Of a stretch of 64,000 bases of DNA, positions 50,637 through 61,917 are shown in pieces; the stretch's first letter is position 1; each line of letters opens with the position of its first letter. A program made the position numbers and the translations under genes. Under the pieces are notes generated by a model that was not told where the DNA came from, did not search any database, and saw only the letters and a program-made list of their open reading frames with translations. The stretch is from Daucus carota subsp. sativus (taxonomy: Eukaryota; Streptophyta; Magnoliopsida; Apiales; Apiaceae), in NCBI RefSeq assembly GCF_001625215.2, contig NC_030386.2, forward strand, positions 35,529,296 through 35,593,295, given 5' to 3'.

Positions 50637-52230
50637 CTAGCTTATAGCCCGTGCAAGGCACGGGAGCTTTTTAATTATTTATAAACTATTTAAATATATT
50701 TTAAATGGTGTGAAAAAATTTAATTTATAAATAATAAATTAAAATTTTCAATAAAATAAAATTCGAAATTATGATTTGTTTGTAAGTTAGAACTTTGGTA
50801 AATACATCATCACAGCCATTAATGGTTTCAAATAAATTATTTTAATGAAGCAATTCCTTTTCTCGTATGTATCATGTCAAAATATTAAATTCTATCTATC
50901 AAATTTTAATATATTTTGAGTGGAATACGTTATGCCAACTCCTATTAGATTATATTAATAAATGTATTTTATATTAAAATTATTATAATGTGATTTAAAT
51001 ATTTTTCAAAAAATTTATATGGTTCTAAATTAAAATTGATAAACATAATTTATTTGAATTAAGAAAAGGAATCATAAATATGCAATAAGAAGGTAGAATC
51101 TATTTTGGATTAAGAAAAAGTTTTTGTATTTGTTCCTCACATAAATCCGGCTTATTAATTTTAAAATATATTATAAAAAAAATTGTGACGGTGAGATTTA
51201 TATGATTCTACGAATAAAATTGTTAGGAAATATTTATTTAGGATTAAAAAAAATCATATACATGTGAAAGACGGAATTTGTTTTGGATTCAGAAAGGAAT
51301 TATAAATATGCAAGTAGATATCAGTTGCCTTCTAGAACAGAATTTAATTTTGTTCCAATCTAACGGTGCTTATTTGTTCAATATAAAATCTAACAGATGA
51401 TAGCTTATAGCCCGTGCAAGGCACAGGAGCTTTTTAATTATTTATAAACTTTTTAAATATATTTTAAATGGTGTGAAAAAATTTAATTTATCAAATAATA
51501 AATTAAAATTTTTAATAAAATAAAATTCGAAATTATGATTTGTTTGTATGTTAGATTTGTTGTAAATACACTATCAGAGTCATTAATGGCTTCAAATAAA
51601 CTATTGTAATGAAACCATTCCTTTTCTCGTATGTATCATGCCAAAGTATTAAATTCTTTCTATCAAATTTTAATATATTTTGAGTAGAATACGATACGCC
51701 AACTCCTATTAGATTATATTTATAAATGTATTTTATATTAGAATTATTATAATGTGATTTAAATATTTTTCAAAAAAGTTATATGGTTGTATATTAAAAT
51801 TGATAAACATAATTTTTTAAGTTAAGAAAAAGAATCATAAACATGCAATAAGAAGGTAGAAACTATTTTGGATTAAGAAAAAAAATTTGTATTCGTTCCT
51901 CACATAAATCCGACTTATTAATTTAAAATATATTATAAAAATATTGTGACGGTGCGATTTATAAGATTTTACAAATAAAACTGGTAGTAAATATTTATTT
52001 TGGATTAAAACAATCATAAACACGTGAGAGATAGAATTTGTTTTGGATTCAGGATAGGAATTATAAACAAGCAAGTAGATATCAGTTGCTTTATGGAACA
52101 CAAGTTAATTTTGTTCCAATCTAACTGTGCTTATTTGTTCAATATACGATCCAACGGATGATAAGCTTTTGGAACAGAGGACCATGCGACCAAATTATCT
52201 CCCTTACGCATATTATATATAAGTATATAA
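50637..52230 (-). mobile_element. Reverse-oriented nested Helitron with duplicated 3' end
   Basis: Read on the minus strand it ends CCCGTGCCTTGCACGGGCTA then TAAGCTAG|T, a perfect hairpin plus CTAG. It begins TTATATACTTATATATAATA at 52230, with TT in place of the usual TC. Comparison with the empty site in copy 1 of the 1170-bp repeat (ACAAATA|TTTGCATAC, near 49465) fixes both ends exactly and shows no target duplication, as Helitrons require. Inside, about 760 bp is repeated in tandem (50637-51400 and 51401-52160), each copy with its own 3' hairpin. The second hairpin carries one mismatch (GGCACAGG). It has no coding capacity. Confidence 0.88.
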
Positions 52231-52542
52231 TTTGCATACAATAAAAATAGTATTCTGAGAATTGAAAATTAGCGGAGATATTGGTTTTTACAATGTTTAT
52301 ACTAGCTCTTTTTACAGAAATATATATTTACACATTCCGAATCAACAAATAATGTTAAATTAGGTGATATGAATAGTAGTATTGCAGCAGAAGCTGACGT
52401 TGAATGCTTTGGACTGTTATAATCTGATATGATGGCAAGAAAGCTGTACAATAAATTTACTTTCATCTGCAACCAGTTAACTTTAGCTGCATATATACTC
52501 ATCGAGGATCAACTATGACACTTTTGGAATGCTGTTGTTATA

Positions 52543-53082
52543 TTAAATTAACACTCATGCAGGTGTAAGAGTCCGGGTTGCAACAATTAAACAAGCAAGT
52601 GTTGAAGGTACAAAGACTGTGGAAACGGGAGCATCTAGAGGTATTAGCAAGGAGATACTATGTTAAACTTTGGCAAAAAGTTTATAATGTCAGGCAGGCT
52701 TTCGAGCTAAAGACCTGTGTACACCATACTCATGGTCCCTCCTGATAACTTACCCAACTATTGTGTTGCATGTTATTATATTGTTTGCGAGGTCAAGGTT
52801 TGAATTAGAATAAGAGGATCCGATGCTAATATATGTGTTTTTGTATGCCACAGGCTACTATTGATTATTACTTATTAGAATATGCAGCTCTATATATATT
52901 TTCGTGCATTTGCAAGTTCCAGAACTTCTGTGATACATGCCTTTTTATGTGCTTGGTTATATTTTGCAGCTTTAGAGGTATGGTGATGGCTTCTCGGTAT
53001 GGAAAAATTGTGATTGGGAATACTCTAGATAACTATAAACTATTTCAATCCACACATCCATCTAAATTAAGGAACTATGCAT
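52543..53082 (+). other. Helitron segment with unassigned exon-like patches
   Basis: A patch after an acceptor-like TCATGCAG (52561) runs to about 52640, and another follows TTTTGCAG (52969), reading RGMVMASRYGKIVIGNTLDN. Both look like captured exons but I could not name the source genes. The second is broken by the Mutator-like insertion at 53083. Confidence 0.35.
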
Positions 53083-53091
53083 TAAAAAAAA

Positions 53092-54164
53092 GAGTGATTG
53101 ACACTTTGCAACCCTTATGTTTAGGCGCTTTTTCGATTTGGTCTCAAACAATTTTTTTTGGCAGTATGCACCCTAAAGTTTGAAAAGCGTTTCACTTTGC
53201 ACCCTTTTGACCACTTTCCGTTTAATTGACTGTTAAAGTTAACAGATGTGGGGTTTTCAGTTTGCACCCCACAATTTTAATTTTTTTTTTATGAGTATTT
53301 TGATTTTTTTTATTATATTAATATTTTTTCATGAGCCATTAATATAATTTTGTTACTGTTATATTAATATAATTATTGTTATATTAATATTTTTTATTAT
53401 GTTAAATTTATTTGCATCCTTGTAATGGTAACATAATGTAAAACAAAGAGGACGCGCGATCTTTAACAAACAATTGCAATACTTAGATTCTGTTACATCT
53501 GCAAGACTAGTTCTCATGCAAACAAGCTAGAGCTCTAAATTTAGTCTGTAAACAAACACCGTACTAAAGAATACAAAAGTTTTATCTTAACATCATCAGA
53601 TCATATAAAAGCATAAATTCTACGAACGAAGCAAAATTAAGGAATCAGAAAGTAAGCTGAGAGATAAATGAATTATTACTAGATTAAAACTAATTTGCAA
53701 TAAAGAAACCATAAATATAGTCAAATTTATAACGAAGGAACCATACCGATCTAGAAACACAAAGTCCATTAGAACTCAATTACGCTCGGCTAGTACTCTG
53801 AGTGAGCTGATTATCCTGATTCCTGAGGCACAGCAGTCAGAAGGCTTGTGTGAAACAAGCACTGATTTGCAGCCACGGGTTTACTCAATGAAATCCTGGT
53901 GAAAAATGGAAGTCTTGGGCTTGAACTTCAAAAATGTTTTGTTTTAAATTGTTTTAAAATACTCATGAAAAAAAATTAAAATTGTGGGGTGCAAGGTGAA
54001 AACCCAACATCTGTTAATTTTAACGGTCAACTAAACGGAGAGTGGTCAAAAGGGTGCAAAGCGAAGCGCTTTTAAAATTTTAGGATGCATACTGCCAAAA
54101 AAAATTGTTTGAGACAAAATCGAAAAAACGCATAAACATAAGGGGTGCAAAGTGTCAATCACTC
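53092..54164. mobile_element. Mutator-like element with ~220-bp inverted repeats
   Basis: Both ends read GAGTGATTGACACTTTGCA inward. The terminal inverted repeats extend about 220 bp (53092-53310 and 53945-54164) at roughly 85-90 percent identity by eye. A perfect 9-bp duplication TAAAAAAAA flanks the element (53083-53091 and 54165-54173). The 630-bp interior has no transposase. Part of it (about 53440-53930) is less AT-rich than its surroundings and could be captured host sequence (Pack-MULE). Confidence 0.9.
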
Positions 54165-54591
54165 TAAAAAAAATGATGATGTAAAATTATATTTCATTTC
54201 ACACATAAATATGATTACAAAATTAAAGTAATTTTTTTATTGGAAAAACTAATATTTTGTTATTTGTTTCTTAGCATATAATTTTTGTGTAGTGCAAATT
54301 GATTTTTAGCCTTTATTCTATGTCATGATATTATGTGAGACTTAATTTAAGAAGATAACGAAGAAAAACCTAATTTCACAAATTTTTGGTAAATAAATAT
54401 TAATTTTTGGCATTAAATTAAAAAAGTATGTTTATCTTCCAAAAATAAACGTACTTTTTTAATATATTAATTTTATTACTTGACTAATAAATTTAGAATT
54501 ACTAAATCTTTTATCTAAATAATTTTATAACATGAAAGAATTATGAAAAATAAAGTCGCCCGTGCTTTACACGGGTTTAAGGCTATAAGGC

Positions 54592-56475
54592 TATACTTAC
54601 TATACTATAATAAGTCAACATATGTATAATTTGTAATCCTATTTTTCATTTATATTTTTTGGTTTGGTCATATTTTTTTATACTCTTGTTTCATTGCTGT
54701 ACTAGAAACCTAAGAATTGTCTCCTATTACAATTCTACCTCCTAAGTCCTACCCCTTCTCTCTCAATCTCTCTCGATTCATATACTATATAATTTACAGT
54801 ACAAGGTACAAGTCTACAAATGTTGTAGTCCAAGGTTTTAGTTATATTTTTTGGACTACAAGTCTACAAATGTGGAGTCTATTAGTATTATATTGTTAAA
54901 CAGTTTCAGATACTAAAAACACTCATAAATACATTATCATATAATATTTCATTAAAAAAATTATAATATGTTATAAATAAAATTATAAATATACAATTTT
55001 GAATATTTTTTTTAAACAAAGACTTTCATATAACTCTAAACCACTCCCTCTGTGTATGATTCAGCAATTGAAAAAATGGCTACGATTAACAATCAAGATA
55101 ACAACAACAACAACAGGCAAATCAATAACATTGCTTCCTCCAAACAGCCACTTCAATCTGCCAAACCGATCGATACCCAATATGTTCTCAAAAGCCTGCA
55201 ATGAGAGCTAATGTCGCTAATGATGGGAGGTGATCTTGGAATTTCTGCATTTCGTGAAGAGGACAACATATTTTGCTGGCAAGGAACAATTACCATAGGG
55301 AGCAAAGATACGGTGTTTGAAGGAACAGAGTATAAGCTATCCCTTTCCTTTCCGACGGATTATCCTTTCAAGCCTCCAAAGGTTAAGTTTGAGAAAGGGT
55401 GTTTCCATCCTAATGTGGATATGTATGGAATTATATGCCTAGACATTCTTCAGGTAGTTTTTGGTTATGCTTCGATATGTTTTTCTTAATCTTTTATTAA
55501 TGATCGTGTCGTTGTATTCTGACATGGTTGGTGATACATGGTTGAACAATTTGCAGGATTATGCTCTAAAACTTAGTATGTGTTATTAAAGTACCAGAAG
55601 AATGAAATCTGCTTTGCTTTAATTTTTTTTATGTCGTTCGATCACACTTATATATATAGAACAACATGTACATGCAAGTTGATATAACATGGGGTATATG
55701 GATCTTTGCCGCATGAATAGCCCATCCATTGCTGATCTATTGCCTGAGGCTTTGTCACAGAACATGTCAGATGGCTGTTGTCATAGTGCTGTTTTAGCAA
55801 CATACTTTGATGTTACTCTCTTGTTATGCAAAGTGGATGTATACCAACAAGGTCCAACAGAAACACATGATTGCTCCAAACAGGTTGATCTGAGTTTCAG
55901 AATATTGATGCAAAGGACTAGGTATAAGGCCTAACAAAATTTGCATACATGATAAAACCTTCTGAATCCAGGTCCGAGATATATGCACTTTCGTAAACAA
56001 GACATAGAACATGACAAAATGTCTCAAACAAGACTTCTCCTAGATAGATAACAATAACTTAAACAACTGCAGTTTTAGAGTATTCAATGTCACCGCTAAG
56101 AACGTTACAATCGTGTCGCTTATTCGATAGTAATAAAATTAACGAAAACAATTGCAAAATTTCGAGCCACCTGCATGGACCCAACTTTGCTTCTGAAACT
56201 CCCCATCAACTACGTGCAAGTTCTACATGCACAGATGAATATATAAATTTGTTAGTTCACCTTCTGCACACATTAGACAAACAAGAATATAGTTATTGAC
56301 AAAAAGCTCTTGCTCCGGAGGTATCACCCTCATTGTCGTATATAACCAATCGATTAATATAATTTAATACCATTTTATTTAATTTACAAAAAACATTAAC
56401 AAAATGATATTAAATTTATAAATAATCAAATTAAAATTATATGGTCGCCCGTGCTTCGCACGGGTTATAGGCTAG
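54592..56475 (+). mobile_element. Second non-autonomous Helitron, carrying a UBC fragment
   Basis: The 5' part TACTATACTATAATAAGTCA matches the family 5' end, but the first bases have drifted, so the start is approximate. The 3' end is exact: the hairpin CCCGTGC-TTC-GCACGGG, then TTATAGGCTAG|T at 56475. It abuts the 3' end of the preceding element, giving a head-to-tail array. Contents are a UBC19/20-like fragment (55076-55453) and a 55690-55935 patch of unknown origin. Confidence 0.8.
55076..55453 (+). pseudogene. UBC19/20-like ubiquitin-conjugating enzyme fragment
   Basis: The ATG at 55076 opens a 126-codon reading continuous to DILQ at a GTAGTT donor-like site. It includes the E2 landmarks TEYKLSLSFPTDYPFKPPKV, KFEKGCFHPNVD and the catalytic Cys in GIICLDIL. 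It matches plant UBC19/20 (E2-C/UBCH10 type). One in-frame TGA (LQ*ELM) breaks the frame, a codon is inserted (TITIGS), the canonical Asn of GNICLD is Ile, and the C-terminal third is missing. Codons from the start to DILQ run without an intron. It is a non-functional captured copy. Confidence 0.87.
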
Positions 56476-57937
56476 TACTATTAAAGGCGAAACATTAAAA
56501 GTTTGGTCGGTCGGTCGGTACTTGGGCCAAAATACGGGCCTATCTATATAACCAATTATTCTGGGCCTATTTATATAAATAATTATTCTTTTTAATTTGG
56601 GTCAAAGTACGGGCCTATCTATATAACCAATTAATAATAATCCTTTTAAAACTGAAACATTAAAAATTTGGTAGGTCAGTACTTGGGTCAAAATACGGGC
56701 CTATCTATATAACCAATTATTCTGGGTCTATCTATATAACCAATTGTTCTTTTTAATTTGGGCCATAGTACGGGCCTATCTATATAACCAGATAATCCTT
56801 TTAATTGAAATATATTACTTTTTTATATTTTTGACTAAAAAACTCAATCTTCTAAAATAACATTGAGAAACATGGTAATTACTTTTTTAACTAAAATATA
56901 TTATCTTTTTATAAATTTTTCAACTAAAAAATTAATCTTTTACAATTAATACGGACATGGGCGACATATTTATACGTAAAGATGTGTGCCAAAAGTCTAA
57001 AAGTCAAATAATGAAAAATAGAGGGAGTATTATTATATTGGTCGGGCGGTCGGTACTTGGGCCGAAGTACGGGCCTATCTATATATATAACCAATTATTC
57101 TTTTTAACTAAAATAAATTATCTTTTATATATTTTTTAGATAAAAAAAAATCAATCTTCTAAAATAATATCGAGCAACATAGTAATTGTCTTTTTAATCA
57201 AAACGCTTTATCTTTTTTAGATTTTCTAACTAAAAAAACCGAGTTTTTACAATCAACACGGGCGCCATATATATAAAAATATAATATCATTAAATATAAT
57301 TATTAATAAATAACATGTGATATTATTCAACCAAAATACATTAATAACATTATTTTTAAATACTCTAATGATCTCATATTAAAAGAAATATTACAAATCT
57401 GTCATATACTATATATTATTACACTATTAAAGCCAAAAATAAAAATTCACTTGGTTGGTCAGTTAGTTGAGTTTGGTGAATCGTTTGATATTCGACCCAC
57501 GGAGCTCTTAAATTTATAACATGTTATAGTATATTTTTTATTATCAATTAAACCAAAACATCAGATTTAGGTTAGTATGATGGGGAGGTATTTGGTTCAT
57601 GCGTATGTTTTATACCATATTATTAATTATTATTAACTAAATATCAAAGGTTGATTGGTTAGTTTATATCTGAGTTTATAGGCCACCTTAAATTATAACA
57701 TGTAAAAGAAAATATTTTAACATTCTCATTAAAATATATATGTTCGACCTAATTTTCAATTAGCCATTTGACGGACTTAACTATGAAGAATTTATCCAAC
57801 TGTTAAGTAAAAAATTTATTAAACCATGTTATTCTATCATAATTTTATTTTTACAATAAAATTAGGTAACTTTAAAATATATATAATAAAATAACAAATA
57901 TGTTAACCGCCCGTGCATTGCACGGGTTATAAGCTAG
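56476..57937 (+). mobile_element. Third Helitron-like element with tandem repeats
   Basis: The 3' end is exact: CCCGTGC-ATT-GCACGGG, then TTATAAGCTAG|T at 57937. The 5' side follows the previous element directly (TACTATTAAAGGCGAAACAT). A similar word, ACACTATTAAAGCCAAAAAT, near 57420 may be another 5' end, so this could be two nested elements. It is AT-rich and non-coding. Confidence 0.65.
56488..57110 (+). repeat. Tandem repeats around GGGCCTATCTATATAACC
   Basis: A roughly 163-bp higher-order unit (GAAACATTAAAA.TTTGGT, GTACTTGGG, ACGGGCCTATCTATATAACC) occurs at about 56488 and 56651 and in part near 57036. Within units the phrase GGGCCTATCTATATAACCAA recurs about every 50-60 bases. These are not CRISPR-like: spacing is irregular and they lie inside a Helitron. 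Confidence 0.85.
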
Positions 57938-58250
57938 TTAGCACTTGAAACATAGTTATACAGAGTAACAGGGCAAGTAGCCTACAGTGGAGATTGCACA
58001 TAGTTGCAGCATATGACAAAGGTAACACATCACAGGACAAGTAAAACAAATGGATTACAAGCAAGGTGACCCCATTACCCCAAGAAATGGACCTACACCG
58101 ATAATATTCACAAAATATACAGGAGACCGAAAACTTGATTATCTGCACCAGCAACGCCGACAATAGGCCTGGACCGAAACCTGAATGTCGGAAATTGAGT
58201 ACATATGAATCACTGACGTATAAAGACGAAGCCTATAGGAGCCTCTATAT

Positions 58251-60321
58251 TTACTTGCGACTGGTACCAGCAGAATGACCTATAAGCCTGCATTGTTCAG
58301 GAAATAGAGAAGTGATGACTTGTCCTGCAACCGGGAAGAGTTCGCCGTCAATGCCACACCCATTTTGTGTGGTCTTTCCTGGTTTAATCTTCACAGACTT
58401 TACCTGAAAATTGAAAGGTTAAATTTTGAATTCACGATTATGCAAGGCAACAGTTAAAACCAGCATACATACATGTGACTCTAGATTATTAGGAGGATGT
58501 CATATTCACCGTTACTAACTTACACGCTAGTCCCCTAGCCGTAGCATTTTTAGTCTGGTATGAGTTACTGGAGCCTTAAGCTCCACCTCTACACCGAGCT
58601 TTTGGGTTGGACTCTTATGATTACTAAGAGCATATCTACGGCATCAAAATTAGTTGTCAGTGGATCACAGTACAGATGAGAAGTTCTGCCTAGAATCTGA
58701 TAATTATACTACTAGGTATAAAGCTGACAGATGTCACCCTAGAATGAAGTCCCATGATGGAAAAGGCTATCTAGAGCCCGATGTCCAGAGAGTACAATGA
58801 AGCTAACATGCCATGGACAATGGCAAGGAAGTGCACTACTGCACTATCTTATCAGATCATATGGCCAATATGGAGTGGGATGGTAAGATCTTGCCATTTC
58901 AATCCCTAATAGCTAACAGCTAGCTTCTATAAGTTGCTCTAATATATACACATATAAAGGTCTACAGTTAAATAATCGTGTAAAAGGTAATATGTTTAAG
59001 GAAATATTTTCTTTCTATATGCACTCTGATAATAGATATAGAGGTCTACATTAGACTAATCATGTAAAAGGAAATAATCTGATATCCAAAATTGTATCTT
59101 ATAAACTACATGCAAGAGCATACCTCTTGAACTTCAATAAGGGGCTGGAACATTTCAAGATAACATACTTAAAAGGCACAATAGATTATTAGATTTTAAT
59201 CATACCTTGACATATTCAACATAGGGTAGAGAAAGATGCCGTCCAAATTGCAGAAGCAAAAAAAATCTTAACAGCTTCAAACGTCCACTTCCATGAACCA
59301 ATAACAAATCCAACATGTTATCATCATGTTCAGCCTTAGGAGCTACCACCTGAGAACTCAAACTCTGAACAGTTTTACATGAATGGTTACAAACCAGGAC
59401 ACCAAGAAATTGACCTTTTCTGGTTATCCAATTTTCTACAGATCTTGGCACATCATCTTTGCTTGTTTCATCTTCATCATTATCATCGTTTTCTGCTGGA
59501 CCAGGTAATTCTATGGGATTTTCCATATCCCAGTGAGTCTCAGGGTCCCACTTCGGTTCAGCATCCCATACTGGCCCTGGATCAGACATTGTTGATGAAA
59601 TATCCTCTTTATCATTTGCTGCTGCTGTTCCCCAAGATGACCTGGTAGTGTCATGTGTGGCTGTTAGCCCAGCCCATCCTTTATCAGTCCTCGATTTGGA
59701 CCTAGTTCTTGGCCAGTTTGGGGTTGATGAAAGTGGTAGATGAGGATGGCTAACTTCTGGTTCTGCAGCTACATTACTTCTCCCAGATGATAAGCGTTTT
59801 GATTTTGGATCTATACCACGTACAATATCTGATGGCTCGGTGCTACTGCAAGTTGTATCCAACTCAGCACCAGAAATTTGGCTTGGAGTCATTATTGAGT
59901 CGATACTTGATAAGCTAGAGGCTCTAGGAATGCCATCTTTGTTGGATCTTGTCATGATGTCTGTATAAAGTTCTGACACATCAACTACTTCTCGATCGGT
60001 TCTCTCTTTTGATGCTGGAAGATATTCCACTTCAAATCCATACTTGGGTAAGCATAAAAATTTAAGGACACCAGCTACGAAATACCGTAGAGGGCCAAAG
60101 CGTTTCTGATATTTCTCAGAGAGTTCTAGAACTGCAAGACATGAGAAGACGATGCATATTTAAATGATAGGATCCAGTATATACCAAGGTCAATTGTCAT
60201 GCAGGTAAAGAGAACCTATACCATATTATATTGGCAACACAAATGTTCCGGCATGAAGAATTCAGAAAACAGTAACAGCAACAATAACAATGACAACAAC
60301 AACAATAACAGCAACAATATT

Positions 60322-60362
<41 letters not shown>

Positions 60363-61886
60363 TAATTATTATTATCATCACTATAATGATAATTTCTCAC
60401 TTATCACAAGTAAAATCACCCCTTACAAGACCAAAATAGTCATTATTCTCTCTATACCAGCTGAGCCATGTTTAAGTACAGCAAATGTGATGCAAATATA
60501 GTACATATTCTATAGCCTAAAACCAGCTGAGCTGTAAAAATTATGATATTTAATACATATAAGCATTATATCCTTGAAAATTGTTCATATCTCTCATCAA
60601 AAGGGGCTATTCCCTTTTTATCAGTTGTAGCAAAGAAAGAAACTTCTTAGAAGTTTAAACTGAAATGAGGATGTTTTCCCTCGTATAACTTCGGGACTAA
60701 AGAAATTTGGAGCATATAGGCCAACAGCCCAAGAATTACTAATCCCATAAAACAAACATAGCAAAAACAATAGTAGCCAGACCGAGGGAATATATAATTT
60801 GCAATACCAAGCTCTTTAAGATAAAATCTTATCTCTTACCATCGCTGATAAACCCAAAGTATGCGACGGTCGTCCCAAAATGAATCGCACCAGTATGAAC
60901 CCATTCAGCCGCAAAAACATCTGTTGCAGTTAGACCTCCCTAAGAACAAGAAGTAAGTCAAGGCAACATATTGCTTGCCAATTTTACCAGTGTATGTGCA
61001 CACTAAGTTCATATTCATGGTAGAGAAATTAAAATCAATATTTCAAAGCATCTTTAATCTTTTTTGCAAGGGATACCACAAGGAGGGTGCACTCCATATC
61101 TGTTTTGAACACTTGATAAGGAGAAAAAAAAATTGCTTTATATTTCAAACTATTATCTGGTTAAATTTAATTGTAGACACTAGGAGTATACCAGTAGTTG
61201 GAAAGCTTATGATTCAATTCAATCAACGTTCTGTTGGACTAGATTAATACCTTCACTATTGCGATTGCAGCAGAAACTGGATCCCTAACTCCAAGAACAG
61301 TCCACACTAAAGAATTATCAGAACCAGCAGGGATGATTCCAATTGGAATTGAAATTGCTTCCTTCTGGTTATCTCTGCTAAGAAGACCATTCAGAACCTG
61401 CACATGTGATTCAACTCGTTACCTTCTGCAGCAGAAGCAGCTCACAAGAAAAATAAACTGATGTTAAACAGCAAAATATAGAAAGAAAATCAGAATGCAA
61501 ATCATAGCTTAGGTTCAGAGTATGTTAGTAGCTAGAAGGAAAAAATTAAAATAAATGAATAACACTTTACTTAGCAGCTAACGAACTTCAGGATAACATA
61601 ATAACAAATATCCTAACCAAGCTGCAAAACTCTGAAACAAGCAGCATTGCATCTTCCACACTGCCTTTGGAAGCTTTAATACATGTAACTATGGAAAGCC
61701 AACCACAAAATAGAGTGAAGATGTCACCAATAACTACAAAAATGGAATGGAAATAGTACACGAGATCTTATAACCACTAACCAACGGTCCATCAAGCATC
61801 AGCCTTGATCAGAGCCTTTTCAGATAAATGTAGCACTAAACACAACATCAGGATCAAGACTAATGTGTGTGCATTTTTGAGTTTTT

Positions 61887-61917
<31 letters not shown>

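Larger units (their letters stand above)
48611..52541 (+). repeat. 1170-bp tandem duplication, second copy interrupted
   Basis: Copy 1 is 48611-49780 and copy 2 is 49781-52541. The second copy is split at 50636/52231 by a 1594-bp reverse Helitron; without it the copy measures 1167 bp. Identity is very high: a handful of substitutions and a 3-bp AAG length difference were noticed. Both copies start AAAGTAAAATCTCAGGCGGC and end CTTTTGGAATGCTGTTGTTA. The duplication predates the nested insertion. Confidence 0.92.
46586..54585 (+). mobile_element. Large non-autonomous chimeric Helitron
   Basis: The 5' end A|TCTATACTATACTATAATAA matches the short Helitron at 16509. The most plausible 3' end is the CCCGTG-CTTTA-CACGGG hairpin at about 54560-54576, followed by TTTAAGGCTA (the last base deviates from CTRR). 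No Rep/helicase coding sequence is present. It holds a PTB gene fragment (47260-47445), beta-galactosidase fragments (49121-49242, 50291-50412), a 1.17-kb tandem duplication, a reverse Helitron pair (50637-52230) and a Mutator-like element (53092-54164). A second Helitron-like 5' end, A|TCTATATACCTATATAAAGT, at 48596 means the block may be two elements sharing one 3' end. The 3' limit is approximate. Confidence 0.65.

Noticed and set aside
56488..57110. CRISPR-like repeat array
   Set aside because: Eukaryotic context, irregular spacing, repeats diverged and embedded in a Helitron.
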